Shown in pieces: positions 17,483-26,076 of a stretch of DNA of 64,000 bases. Source of the stretch: Phytoactinopolyspora limicola (GTDB lineage: Bacteria; Actinomycetota; Actinomycetes; Jiangellales; Jiangellaceae); contig NZ_JAAOEN010000012.1 of assembly GCF_011320225.1 (NCBI RefSeq), positions 62,001 through 126,000 on the forward strand. The letters are read 5' to 3'. The position numbers were made by a program, and so were the translations under genes. Each line of letters opens with the position of its first letter. The stretch's first letter is position 1. Under the pieces are notes generated by a model, which was given only the letters and a program-made list of their open reading frames with translations, was not told the DNA's origin and searched no databases.

Positions 17483-18459
17483 GCGACGTGGTGCGCACCG
17501 AGGCCGTCCACCCCGTGCGCAGCGGGCCACGAACGATCCATGTGGTGCTGACGGCGGTGCCCGCCGTCGCCGGAATCGTCGCCGCGGCGGCCGTTTATGG
17601 CACCGATGCAGCCGCCCGGCTCACCGTGTGGGCCCACCTGTGGGCGGCGATCCTCGTCGCCGGCCTCCTGGCTACCGCCCTGGTGATGGTGCCCGTGCTG
17701 ATCCGCGCCCGGATGTCTCACGTCCGGGCGGAAGCGGCCGCCGCCGCTGAGCAGGTCGCGACGGCCAACCACCACCGGTTCATGCTGCGGCTCGACCACG
17801 AGCTCAAGAACCCGGTCACCGCCATGCAGGTGGGTATCGCCAACCTGTCCGGGGTGCTGGAGGAGAGCGCCGATCGCCGGGCCTCATCCGTCGTCGAAAG
17901 TGTGGCGACCCAGGCCCAGCGGATCGCCGACCTCGTGGCCGACCTGCGCAAGCTGGCCGAACTCGAGACCCGCCCGATCGAACAAGACTCAGTCGACCTG
18001 CCCGACCTCCTCGACGAGGTACGCGACGCGGCGAAAGAGCTGGACGGCGCCGAGCGGCGCAGCATCACGCTGACGGTGCCTCAGGCGCCGTGGCCGCTGT
18101 CTCCGGTCGCCGGTGACCGCGACTTGCTGTTCCTCGCCTTCTACAACCTCCTCGCGAACTCGGTGAAGTTCACCAGCGACGACGATCACATCGAACTACG
18201 CGCCCACGACGACCAGGCGTACGTCGTCGTCGAAGTCGCCGACACCGGTATCGGCATCCCCTTCGAGGAGGTCGGTCAGGTCTGGGACGAACTCGCCCGC
18301 GGTCAGGCCGCGCGTGGCACCCCCGGGATGGGCCTCGGCCTGGCGATGGTGCGAGCCGTGATCGTCCGGCACGGTGGCACGGTGGCCCTTCGCAGCCGGG
18401 ACGGCCACGGCACGGTCGTCACGGTGCGGCTCCCGGCGTCGGTGCCGTCCGCGCCATGA
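17479..18459 (+). CDS. Membrane sensor histidine kinase
   Basis: A 326-residue kinase partner of the preceding regulator. Two membrane segments lie at about 24-45 and 52-75 with almost no extracytoplasmic loop, so it probably senses through the membrane or through a partner. The H box is LRLDHELKNPVTAM, with the phospho-accepting His. It is followed by the N box NLLANSVKFTSD, G1 DTGIGIP and G2 GMGLGLAMV. There is no separate sensor domain. A strong 10-bp hairpin at 18482-18503 follows the stop and probably ends the transcript. Confidence 0.93.
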   Translation: MSDVVRTEAVHPVRSGPRTIHVVLTAVPAVAGIVAAAAVYGTDAAARLTVWAHLWAAILVAGLLATALVMVPVLIRARMSHVRAEAAAAAEQVATANHHRFMLRLDHELKNPVTAMQVGIANLSGVLEESADRRASSVVESVATQAQRIADLVADLRKLAELETRPIEQDSVDLPDLLDEVRDAAKELDGAERRSITLTVPQAPWPLSPVAGDRDLLFLAFYNLLANSVKFTSDDDHIELRAHDDQAYVVVEVADTGIGIPFEEVGQVWDELARGQAARGTPGMGLGLAMVRAVIVRHGGTVALRSRDGHGTVVTVRLPASVPSAP

Positions 18460-18481
18460 CTCGTGTATCCGGTCTGCTACC

Positions 18482-18503
18482 CGTGTCGCAGGGCTGCGAC
18501 ACG
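18482..18503 (+). terminator. Hairpin terminator after the two-component operon
   Basis: CGTGTCGCAG (18482-18491) pairs perfectly with CTGCGACACG (18494-18503) around a 2-base GG centre. It begins 22 bases after the kinase stop and precedes the next gene on the same strand. No U-tract follows, as is frequent for actinobacterial terminators. Confidence 0.55.
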
Positions 18504-18580
18504 ACGGCACTATCAGCGCGACAACCGGCCTCTACGGTCGATTTACCAGCTAGTTGACCGCTCTTGAGAGGACCGGATCA

Positions 18581-19897
18581 ATGCACCGAACACCCCGTAC
18601 CCGCCGGCCCGGACTCGTCGCCGCTGCCATTCTCTCCGCCGTGCTACTCGTGAGCGCCTGCGGCGCCGAGGTCAGCTCCGGCGACACCACCGCGCTGTCC
18701 AACGACACTCCGGATCCCACCCACGTCGTCACGCCAGACCCGCAACCGGATCCGGACGCCGACGGCGAGGGGTCCGACGACCATTCCGAGGATCCCGGCA
18801 CCGATTCCGGCACACCGGACAACGATGACTCCGATCCGCCCGCCCCGGAGAACCAGGAGGTCCGGGACGAGAGCGACAGCACCGCCATCATGCTCGTCAT
18901 GGACGCCTCCGGTTCGATGAACGAAGCCGACCTCGGTGACGGCGAAACCACCCGGCTCGCGGCCGCCAAGGATGCCTTGCGGGGGGTCGTCAACGGACTC
19001 GGCGACGGCACCAACGTCGGCCTCCGGGTCTTCGGCAGCACATCGGCCAGCGACGATCGCGAGGTGGGTTGCCGGGACACCGAGCTGATCCACCCCGTGG
19101 CACCACTCGACCGGGCCGCCATGCTCGACGCGATCGACGGCTTCCAGGCCGCCGGGTGGACACCCATCGGCCAGGCACTACGGGACGCCGGCAGCGACCT
19201 GCCACCCGAAGGCCCGAGGTCTATCATCCTCGTCTCCGACGGAGAAGACACCTGCGCTCCCCCGCCGCCCTGCGAGGTGGCCGCCGACCTGGCCGAGGAC
19301 GGCATCGACCTCACCATCCACACCGTGGGTTTCGCGCTGGAGGACAATGAGCAGGCTCGCGAAGAACTCGGTTGCATCGCCGACGTCGGCCATGGTGTTT
19401 TCTACGACGTCGACAGCGCCGATGAGCTAGCGAACACGCTGCGGCAGATCACCCAGCGTGAAGAGCGCCGGGTGGTGGCCGAAGGAATCCGCTTCGAAGG
19501 TGCCCCCATCCCGCAGCGGGCCAACACCGGTCAGCTCAACACCACCTACACCGACGTAGTGCTCCGAGAGGAAGAGAACTTCTACCGCTTCGAGATCACA
19601 CCAGGGACCACCCTTCAGGCCGACGTGTTAGTGGTCGGCAACGATTCCGTCGACGACGGCTGCGGACCGCTGCACCTCGGCATCCTGTTCACCAATGAGC
19701 AAGAAACCAGCAGCTACTTCACCCACCACTTCACTTCCACCCGCTACCCAACGGAGACGTTGGCCGCATCCACCCTGCCACGGGCGCTGGACACAGATGA
19801 GGTCTGGTTCAAGATCGAGACCAGGACGCCGTCCAACCAGCGATGTGACTCCCAGGGCCAGTTCGACGTCGAGTTCGTCGTGAAAACAGTCGACTGA
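18581..19897 (+). CDS. VWA-domain lipoprotein
   Basis: A 438-residue secreted lipoprotein. The N terminus has a twin-arginine-rich start (RTPRTRRP), a hydrophobic stretch and a lipobox LVSACG with the lipidated Cys near residue 28. An acidic Pro/Asp/Glu/Ser linker spans about 35-95. The von Willebrand A domain follows, with MIDAS motif MLVMDASGSMNE (about 105-116), WTPIGQAL and IILVSDGEDTC. Cysteines in the domain (CAPPPPC) may form a disulfide. The C-terminal 150 residues are beta-rich and unassigned. ATG 18581 is chosen because it gives a proper signal peptide and GAGAGGA precedes it. Probably a surface protein that binds partners through metal; function unknown. Confidence 0.85.
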   Translation: MHRTPRTRRPGLVAAAILSAVLLVSACGAEVSSGDTTALSNDTPDPTHVVTPDPQPDPDADGEGSDDHSEDPGTDSGTPDNDDSDPPAPENQEVRDESDSTAIMLVMDASGSMNEADLGDGETTRLAAAKDALRGVVNGLGDGTNVGLRVFGSTSASDDREVGCRDTELIHPVAPLDRAAMLDAIDGFQAAGWTPIGQALRDAGSDLPPEGPRSIILVSDGEDTCAPPPPCEVAADLAEDGIDLTIHTVGFALEDNEQAREELGCIADVGHGVFYDVDSADELANTLRQITQREERRVVAEGIRFEGAPIPQRANTGQLNTTYTDVVLREEENFYRFEITPGTTLQADVLVVGNDSVDDGCGPLHLGILFTNEQETSSYFTHHFTSTRYPTETLAASTLPRALDTDEVWFKIETRTPSNQRCDSQGQFDVEFVVKTVD

Positions 19898-19989
19898 CCG
19901 CCGGTCCAGCTGTCCAGATAACCGTTCTTTTCGCCGAGCCTTCTGGCGATCTGACGGATTGTGTAAACCACAGCAGCCGAATAACGTGA

Positions 19990-20058
19990 AGAAAGTGCTC
20001 CTCGCCCGCGGTGGATCGACTTATGAGGGTCCGATCGCCCGGCCGAGGAGCACCTTCT
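19990..20058. repeat. Imperfect inverted repeat between convergent genes
   Basis: AGAAAGTGCTCCTCG at 19990-20004 pairs with 20044-20058 with a single mismatch, leaving a 39-base loop. It lies in the 264-base gap between the VWA lipoprotein and the convergent nitrilase gene. It may serve as a two-way terminator. No gene is seen in this gap. Confidence 0.6.
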
Positions 20059-20161
20059 GCGCAGAACCTACACCGAATCCAGTGAAAGCGCGCGCCGAAA
20101 CGGCCCCGGTCCGGTATAAGGCGCACACCCGCCCGGAAGGTCGATCTTTCGTACTCGACAG

Positions 20162-21067
20162 TCAGGGGCGGGCATGCGGAAACGTCGTCGCCGCCTCCCG
20201 GGTGAGATCGTCGGCATGCCGGCGGATCATCTCCAGGTTGCGGTCGGCGAGGTGGTCGAAACCCTGACCGATGCTCGACGCCGGGGTGAGCGAACGCAAC
20301 GCTGCCTCCGGATCCAGGCGGGCCGAGATCCAGCATTCGTGGGTTGCGGCGCGGGCAACGACCTCGGCGACCGGCGTGACGATCATCGAGTTGCCGAAGT
20401 ACATCACCCCCGCCGGGTCGCTGCCGGTGCAGTTGGCGCCAATGACGTAGACGTGGTTGTCGTAGGCGCGGGCCCGGTTCGTCAACTCCCAGATGTCCGC
20501 GGAGCGCAGTAACGCCGACGGCCGGACGATCACCTCCGCACCCCGCACCGCGGCGATCCTCGACAACTCCGGGTAATCGCCGTCGAAGCAGATGATCATG
20601 CCGATACCGCCGAGTTCGGTGTCGACGACCGGAACGTCATGTCCCGGAGTGACCCATCCGCCGCGGGAGCGCAACTCGGTGCAGTAGGGATGCGTCTTGT
20701 GGTAGACACCGCGGATCGAGCCGTCCGGGCCGGCCAGCGCGGCGGCGTTGTAGACCACGCCACGGTCCTCGCCTCGCTGGTAAGCACCCCAGACCAGATA
20801 GATCCCCAACCGGTCGGCCACCTCTTGGAACGGCTCGGCGTGTCCGCCGGGGATGTCCGTGATCAGGTCCCAGAGCTGTTCCGGGCTACAGTCCGGGGTG
20901 AACCCGGTGGTCACCGACTCGGGCAACACCACGAGGTCGGCCCCGGTGTCGGCCACGCAGCGTTCGACGTACTCCACCGCGTGGTCGATGTTCGCCTTGA
21001 TCGACTCCGGGGTCAACTGCTCGGCTCGCGGCCTTACCTGGATCGCGGCCGCCGTAAATGCTCGCAT
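20162..21067 (-). CDS. Carbon-nitrogen hydrolase (nitrilase superfamily amidase)
   Basis: A 301-residue nitrilase-superfamily hydrolase, acting on an amide or N-carbamoyl compound. The catalytic Glu is in VVLPESVTTG (about 49), Lys in VYHKTHPYC (about 125) and Cys in MIICFDGDYPE (about 159). A second conserved Glu is not obvious by eye. The ATG has AGGAGGG upstream. It is transcribed in the same direction as the molybdenum hydroxylase genes, separated from coxG by hairpin element B. In the proposed pathway it could hydrolyse malonamate or ureidomalonate; the family is too diverse to assign a substrate from sequence alone. Confidence 0.88.
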   Translation of the reverse strand: MRAFTAAAIQVRPRAEQLTPESIKANIDHAVEYVERCVADTGADLVVLPESVTTGFTPDCSPEQLWDLITDIPGGHAEPFQEVADRLGIYLVWGAYQRGEDRGVVYNAAALAGPDGSIRGVYHKTHPYCTELRSRGGWVTPGHDVPVVDTELGGIGMIICFDGDYPELSRIAAVRGAEVIVRPSALLRSADIWELTNRARAYDNHVYVIGANCTGSDPAGVMYFGNSMIVTPVAEVVARAATHECWISARLDPEAALRSLTPASSIGQGFDHLADRNLEMIRRHADDLTREAATTFPHARP

Positions 21068-21092
21068 GCGACGTCCCTCCTACTCCCCACTG

Positions 21093-21397
21093 TGTCACCT
21101 GATCTCCGTTTCCGCTCCTGATCGTTTTCTGCGGAGCGATCAGATGCGCCGACGCCCGCGTCTACACCGGACACCCGCGCACTTCGTGCACCTGATCATC
21201 TCCACCATTCGGACGCCCGACGATCAGATGCATAACCCCGCGGGATTCTTCACCTTTGTCATCTGATCTTTTGCCATCCGCGTGGTGATGCCATCGTCAG
21301 AATCGATCAGACGACCAACACTCTGCGAAACACGTCGTCCGTGCACCTGATCGCTCCGCAGAAAACGATCAGGTGACAAAACGGAGATCAGGTGCAC
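21093..21397. repeat. Dispersed hairpin element, copy B, with about 48-bp terminal inverted repeats
   Basis: The 342-base gap between the nitrilase start and the coxG stop is filled by this element and holds no gene. Its ends are inverted copies: CACCTGATCTCCGTTT plus six variable bases plus a 26-base identical block (left, ending about 21143; right, 21347-21397 region). Inside are three hairpin units with arms of GATCAGATGC/GCACCTGATC type at 21138-21197 (60 nt), 21222-21268 (47 nt) and 21305-21352 (48 nt). The linker between the first two is 24 nt. There is no transposase. It resembles a non-autonomous element or a structured RNA. Confidence 0.85.
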
Positions 21398-21409
21398 AAC
21401 GGGGGGCGG

Positions 21410-22090
21410 TTACGAGCGGCGGCCGGCGATCCAGCCGCCTATCGCCACTCCGGCCAACGCGATCACCGCGCCTACCAGCATGCCCCGGCCGAACTCGCCA
21501 CCCAACACATCCGTACCACCACCTTGAGCACCCGGCGCCTCGTATACACCAGGCATGGCGGCACCAGGCTGCCCGGCAGATACGCCGGCAGCCCCCTCCG
21601 GTCCGGCGGCCACGCCGGGCACCCCGACGGTGGCCGCCGCCGCGGTTGGCACCTTTCCGGTCAGCACGTCGTCGACGGCGGTGAAGAACTCCCCGGCGGT
21701 CTTTTTGGCCACGCCGGTCAGCATGCGCTGGCCCACTCCGCCGATCATGCCGCCCACGATGGCGTCGGCGTCGTAGTCCAGCCGCGTCCCGTCGCCGTTT
21801 TCGCTGAGTGTCACCCGCACGTTGGCGCTCACCGTGCCGGGCGCACCGGCCCCGGATGCGACCATGACGAACGACCCCGGCTCCTGCTGATCCTGCAGAC
21901 GTACCTCGCCGGCGTAGGTGCCTTTGATCGACGCGACGCCGGCCGCGACGGTCATCCGGTACTGGTCCGGACCGATCGCTTCCAACCGCTGGCATCCGGG
22001 GATGGTCCGCACCAGCACGGCGGGGTCGTTCAGCGCCTCCCATACCCGTTCCCGGGGTGCGTGCAACACAGCGGAACCAGTGATCTTCAT
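21410..22090 (-). CDS. coxG: CoxG-like SRPBCC protein with membrane anchor
   Basis: A 226-residue protein. Residues 1-145 form a CoxG/SRPBCC lipid-binding fold (AVLHAPRERVWEALNDPAVL, IPGCQRLE, RLDYDADAIVGGMIGGVGQRML, ending in AGEFFTAVDDVL). A Gly/Ala/Pro-rich linker (about 150-195) leads to a C-terminal transmembrane helix (about 200-220) and a short basic tail GRRS. CoxG proteins are known to tether molybdenum hydroxylases to the membrane and assist electron transfer to quinone. The overlap with the large-subunit gene (ATGA, 4 bases) supports that role here. Electrons from the hydroxylase would then enter the respiratory chain. Confidence 0.87.
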   Translation of the reverse strand: MKITGSAVLHAPRERVWEALNDPAVLVRTIPGCQRLEAIGPDQYRMTVAAGVASIKGTYAGEVRLQDQQEPGSFVMVASGAGAPGTVSANVRVTLSENGDGTRLDYDADAIVGGMIGGVGQRMLTGVAKKTAGEFFTAVDDVLTGKVPTAAAATVGVPGVAAGPEGAAGVSAGQPGAAMPGVYEAPGAQGGGTDVLGGEFGRGMLVGAVIALAGVAIGGWIAGRRS

Positions 22091-24492
22091 GCTTCAAGAC
22101 CCTTCTCGGCGGACGACGCAAGCTCGTGCTGTACGCGCAGATGGTGCAGTTCGGAGGGCGAGATCGGCATCCGGGTGATCCGGAACCCTTCGGCGTCTTC
22201 GATGGCCGAGGCCAGCGCGGCGGATCCGGGGATCACTCCCGCCTCGCCGGCGCCTTTGATGCCGAGCGGGTTGAGCGGCGAAGGAGTCTCCAGATGGTCG
22301 GTCTCCACTGCCGGCACCTCGGTGGAGTACGGCATCAGAAAGTCCATGAACGACGCGTTGAGTAGTTGCCCGGCGTCGTCGTAGACCATCCGCTCGTACA
22401 AAGCGCCGCCCACCCCCTGGGCGACGCCACCGTGGATCTGGCCTTCGACGATACGCGGGTTGATCAACGTGCCGCAGTCATGCACCACGCAGTACCGCAG
22501 CACGGTGATCTCGGCGGTGTCCGGGTCGGTCTCGACGATGACGGCATGCATGCCGTTGGCGAAGGTGGACCGGGGCGGCGAGTAGTACCCCGTCCCTTCC
22601 AGCCCCGGGGAGTCTCCCTCGGCCACCGGTGGCCGGTCCGGGTCGGCCGGGCTGGCGAACTGAGTGGCCCGCTGCGTCTCCTCGTCGAACGCGTACCGCA
22701 ACGGGTTGGACAGCACGGCCACGGTGGCCAGCGGCACGCTGGAACCAGGGGCGCCTTTCACCTGCACGACACCGTCGACGATCTCCAGGTCACGCGGATC
22801 GGCCTCCAACGCCTCACCGGCCACCCGCAGCGCCTTCTCCCGGACCTGCCGGGCTGCCACGGCGATGGCGTTTCCGCTCATGACGGCCGCCCGGGACGCG
22901 AAGGTGCCAACGGCGTATTTGAAGCGGCGGGTGTCGCCCGTCGTCACCGTCACTTTGTCGATCGGCACCCCGAGCTCGTCGGCGACTACCTGCGCGAACG
23001 CGGTCTGGTGGCCCTGCCCTTGGGTGGTGAGCCCGGTGGCGACGACGACGCCGCCATCCGTCTCGACCTTGACGAACCCTCCTTCGTACGGGCCGACACC
23101 GGTGCCTTCCACGTAGCAGGCCAGGCCGATGCCGACCCGCCTCCCCTCGGCTCGCGCCGCCGTGCGGTACTGCTCGAACTCGTCCCACCCCACCAGCTTC
23201 TTCAGCTTCTCCAGCGACGCCGGATAGTCGCCGGAGTCGTAGATGAGCGGCCGGCCGTCCTGGAACGTCAGACCGTGGTCGAAGGGCATCTCGGCGGGCT
23301 GGATGAAGTTACGCTCTCGAACGACGGTGCGGTCCAGGCCGAGGTGCTGGGCGATGGCGTCCATGGTGCGTTCCATGGTGAAACAGCCCTGTGGCCGACC
23401 GGCTCCTCGATACGGCGTGACCGGGACGGTGTTGGTGTAGAGGCTGAAGAACTCCACCCGGTACGCCCCCGGCTTGTACGGGCCAAGGAGTTGGGTGGAG
23501 GTGATGATCGGCACGATGATCCCGTACGGCGTGTAGGCGCCGTTGTCGTGCCAGAAGGTGACGTCGAGCCCCAGCAGCCGGCCGTCGTCGTCGAAGCCGG
23601 CCCGCACCTTGTGCAGCTGACCGCGCTCGTGTGCGCTGGAGACGAAGTGCTCGCGGCGGTCTTCGGTCCATTTCACCGGCTGGCCGAGGGTGAGCGCGGC
23701 CCACGGGATGAGGATCTCCTCCGGCCACGGATGAACGATCTTCACGCCGAATCCGCCGCCGACGTCCGGCGCCACCACCTCTACCCGGTCGGCCTCGAGG
23801 CCGAGCTTGGCGGCGACGGCCGCTCGCACCGACGTCGACGCCTGAGTGGAGGTGTAGACGCGCAGGCTGCGGTCGTCGGAGTCCCAGCGGGCCCAGACGC
23901 CTTTACCCTCCATCGGCATAGACGCGCTGCGTTCGATGTCCAGGTCGAGTTCGACGACGTTCGGTGCCGCGTCGATGGCGGCCGCGGCGTCGCCCACTTC
24001 CTGCACGAGATGAGCGGCGACGTTGCCGGGGACGTCGTCATGCACCAGCTGGGCACCGTCGCGGGCATTCTCGATGCCGACGACGGGCGGGTCGAAGTCG
24101 AACGACACCCGGATCCGGTCACACGCGTCTTCGGCGAGATAACGGCTGGTGGCGACGACCATGACGATTGGCTCGCCGACGTGGTTGACCTCGTCTTTGG
24201 CCAGCGCACACGGAGTGCGGCCATGGGTGAGCGCAGGGTGTGGGATCAGCAGGGGCAGCGGCTCGCCAACCCGGCCGGGAAGGTCTTCGTGGGTGTAGAT
24301 GGCCACCAGGCCTTGGACGTCGAGTGCGTCGGTGACGTCGATGTCGACGATCCGGGCATGGGCGTGCGGGCTACGTACGAAGGCGACCTCGAGGGCACCG
24401 GCACCGATGTCGTCCACGTAGCGGCCCTGTCCGGCCAGCAGCCTCGGGTCTTCCCGCCGGGTGATGGGGGCGCCGAGCATTCTGGTGGTCAC
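22087..24492 (-). CDS. Molybdenum hydroxylase large subunit (xanthine dehydrogenase/CoxL family)
   Basis: An 801-residue molybdopterin-binding catalytic subunit. Family motifs are GAPITRREDPRLLAGQGRYV (about 7-26), PDVGGGFGVK (about 242-251) and the active-site loop TPYRGAGRPQG (about 359-369), plus the catalytic Glu in IKGAGEAG (about 745-752). The loop carries RGAGR and not the Cys-containing CSFR of true CO dehydrogenase, so this is not a form I CODH. Form II enzymes of this type hydroxylate N-heterocycles, aldehydes or nicotine-like rings. Start GTG 24492 overlaps the small-subunit stop (GTGA) with GGAGGTGG upstream. It is in an operon coxM-coxS-coxL-coxG. Confidence 0.93.
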   Translation of the reverse strand: MTTRMLGAPITRREDPRLLAGQGRYVDDIGAGALEVAFVRSPHAHARIVDIDVTDALDVQGLVAIYTHEDLPGRVGEPLPLLIPHPALTHGRTPCALAKDEVNHVGEPIVMVVATSRYLAEDACDRIRVSFDFDPPVVGIENARDGAQLVHDDVPGNVAAHLVQEVGDAAAAIDAAPNVVELDLDIERSASMPMEGKGVWARWDSDDRSLRVYTSTQASTSVRAAVAAKLGLEADRVEVVAPDVGGGFGVKIVHPWPEEILIPWAALTLGQPVKWTEDRREHFVSSAHERGQLHKVRAGFDDDGRLLGLDVTFWHDNGAYTPYGIIVPIITSTQLLGPYKPGAYRVEFFSLYTNTVPVTPYRGAGRPQGCFTMERTMDAIAQHLGLDRTVVRERNFIQPAEMPFDHGLTFQDGRPLIYDSGDYPASLEKLKKLVGWDEFEQYRTAARAEGRRVGIGLACYVEGTGVGPYEGGFVKVETDGGVVVATGLTTQGQGHQTAFAQVVADELGVPIDKVTVTTGDTRRFKYAVGTFASRAAVMSGNAIAVAARQVREKALRVAGEALEADPRDLEIVDGVVQVKGAPGSSVPLATVAVLSNPLRYAFDEETQRATQFASPADPDRPPVAEGDSPGLEGTGYYSPPRSTFANGMHAVIVETDPDTAEITVLRYCVVHDCGTLINPRIVEGQIHGGVAQGVGGALYERMVYDDAGQLLNASFMDFLMPYSTEVPAVETDHLETPSPLNPLGIKGAGEAGVIPGSAALASAIEDAEGFRITRMPISPSELHHLRVQHELASSAEKGLEA

Positions 24493-25004
24493 TGGGCCAC
24501 CTCCCCCGTCGAACCGCGCAGTTCGGCGGCGCGGAGCACCGAGGCGACGATGTTCTGATACCCCGTGCAACGGCAGAGGTTTCCGGCGATGGCCTCGCGG
24601 GCTTCGTCCTCGCTCGGCTGCGGGTTCTCATCCAGATACGCGGTGATCGTGGTGACGAATCCGGGGGTGCAGAACCCACACTGCAGGCCGTGGCAGTCCC
24701 GGAACGCCTGCTGCACCGGCCCCAGCCCGCCATCGCCGCTACTACACCCTTCAACCGTCGTGACCTGCGCGCCGTCGTGCATCACGGCGAACTGCAAACA
24801 CGATCGGATCGGCCGGCCGTCGACCAGCACCGTGCACGCACCGCAGACGCCGTGTTCACACCCGACGTGGGTGCCGGTCAGGCCGAGATCGTGGCGGAGG
24901 AAGTCGGACAGCAGCCGGCGCGCGGGCACGGCGGCGGCCCGGGGCACGCCGTTGACCACGACGGTCACCTCGTGCAGCGGCTCGTCTGCGGGGATGTCGG
25001 TCAC
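24489..25004 (-). CDS. Molybdenum hydroxylase small subunit (two [2Fe-2S] clusters)
   Basis: A 171-residue iron-sulfur electron-transfer subunit. The plant-ferredoxin-like cluster is held by C49, C54, C57 and C69 (GCEHGVCGACTVLVDG...SC). The second cluster is held by C109, C112, C144 and C146 (QCGFCTPG and NLCRCTGY). All eight ligands are present, so the subunit should be functional. GTG 25004 overlaps the stop of the FAD subunit gene (GTGA) and has GGAGGA upstream. It passes electrons from the molybdenum site to FAD. Confidence 0.95.
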   Translation of the reverse strand: MTDIPADEPLHEVTVVVNGVPRAAAVPARRLLSDFLRHDLGLTGTHVGCEHGVCGACTVLVDGRPIRSCLQFAVMHDGAQVTTVEGCSSGDGGLGPVQQAFRDCHGLQCGFCTPGFVTTITAYLDENPQPSEDEAREAIAGNLCRCTGYQNIVASVLRAAELRGSTGEVAQ

Positions 25005-25930
25005 GCGGTCTCCTCCGTCTCGCCGGTGTGGTGGTTGACGCCGCGCCCGCGTGCGTCCAGCGCGGCCGCGGTGAGCGCCCGGCCGGTAAGCACCGCTGCC
25101 AGATGACGGCGGTACTCCGCGGTGGCGTGGATGTCGGCGTCGGGACGTAGCGTGGAGGCGGCCAGCCGACCCGCGGCTGACCAATCGGCCGTGTCGGCCG
25201 GTCCGGTACCCACCGCGTCGAGGAGATCGAGCACCACCGGCGTGGTGTCGACCGAGATGTAGGCCGCCCGCGCTCCGACGACGCGGTGGTCGGCGTCGAC
25301 GGTGACCAGCGCGCCGACCCCGCAGACCGCGTAGTCTCCGTGCCGGCGCGCCACCTCCAGCCATGCCGTTCCGGTCTGGCCGGGCGGCACCGGGAACGTC
25401 GCCGAGACCGCCAGCTCACCGGGCTCGGCCGCCGATTCCAGGGGGCCGACGAAGAAATCGGCGGCGCCAACCCGGCGGCTACCGTTCGCCGAGCGCAGCT
25501 CGACCGACCCATCGAGCAGCGCCAGCACCGCCGTCATCTCGCCCGCCGGGTCGGCATGCACGATGCTGCCGACGGTGGTGCCGCGGTTGCGGATGGTGGG
25601 GTGAGCCACGTGTCGAAGCGCCCGGCGCAGCAATGGAAGGGCCTGGTGTGCCGCAGGGTCGCGTTCGACGTCGGCGTGCCGCGCCGCGGCGCCCACCACG
25701 ACGGCGGGCCCGGCACCATCCGGGCTGGTGCCGGTGGCACGGACGTAGTTCAACTCCTGGAGTTGGTTGATGTCGACCAGATGCGGCGGTGCGGCCAGCC
25801 GCATGTTCAGCAACGGCACCAGGCTCTGCCCGCCGGCCAGCACCTTCGCGTCGGTGCCCAGCTCAGTCAGCAGCCCTACCGCGGCCTCGGTGGTGCCGGG
25901 CCGGTGGTAGGTGAACGGCGATGGCTTCAC
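25001..25930 (-). CDS. Molybdenum hydroxylase medium subunit (FAD-binding)
   Basis: A 309-residue CoxM-type flavoprotein. FAD-binding motifs are VLAGGQSLVPLLNMRLA (about 30-46) and TIRNRGTTVGSIVHADPAGE (about 112-131), as in the vanillyl-alcohol-oxidase fold. The C-terminal CO-dehydrogenase-type domain follows. GTG 25930 is preceded by AGAGGA. It is the first gene of the hydroxylase operon, 147 bases from the end of pucR on the same strand, so read-through from pucR is possible. A PucR site could lie in that gap. Confidence 0.94.
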   Translation of the reverse strand: MKPSPFTYHRPGTTEAAVGLLTELGTDAKVLAGGQSLVPLLNMRLAAPPHLVDINQLQELNYVRATGTSPDGAGPAVVVGAAARHADVERDPAAHQALPLLRRALRHVAHPTIRNRGTTVGSIVHADPAGEMTAVLALLDGSVELRSANGSRRVGAADFFVGPLESAAEPGELAVSATFPVPPGQTGTAWLEVARRHGDYAVCGVGALVTVDADHRVVGARAAYISVDTTPVVLDLLDAVGTGPADTADWSAAGRLAASTLRPDADIHATAEYRRHLAAVLTGRALTAAALDARGRGVNHHTGETEETA

Positions 25931-26076
25931 GCGATCATCCTCTTCCCAGGAGACCTGATGCAGGAAACCTATGCAGTTCGAATCGACGGATCATGGGCAT
26001 CATCTGCCGACGCCGGCGGCAATCTGTCGGCAACCCATGCCCCGTGTGCGGCGCGGGACAGGGCACCGGGTACCCG

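Noticed and set aside
21093-21397. Insertion sequence
   Set aside because: It has terminal inverted repeats but is only 305 bases and carries no transposase frame; I report it as a repeat element only.
22366-24558. 730-codon plus-strand frame opposite the molybdenum hydroxylase large subunit
   Set aside because: High GC produces long antisense frames. The minus-strand protein has all family motifs, while this one has none.
22087-25930. Carbon monoxide dehydrogenase
   Set aside because: The large-subunit loop has RGAGR and lacks the CSFR-type cysteine motif of true CO dehydrogenase.
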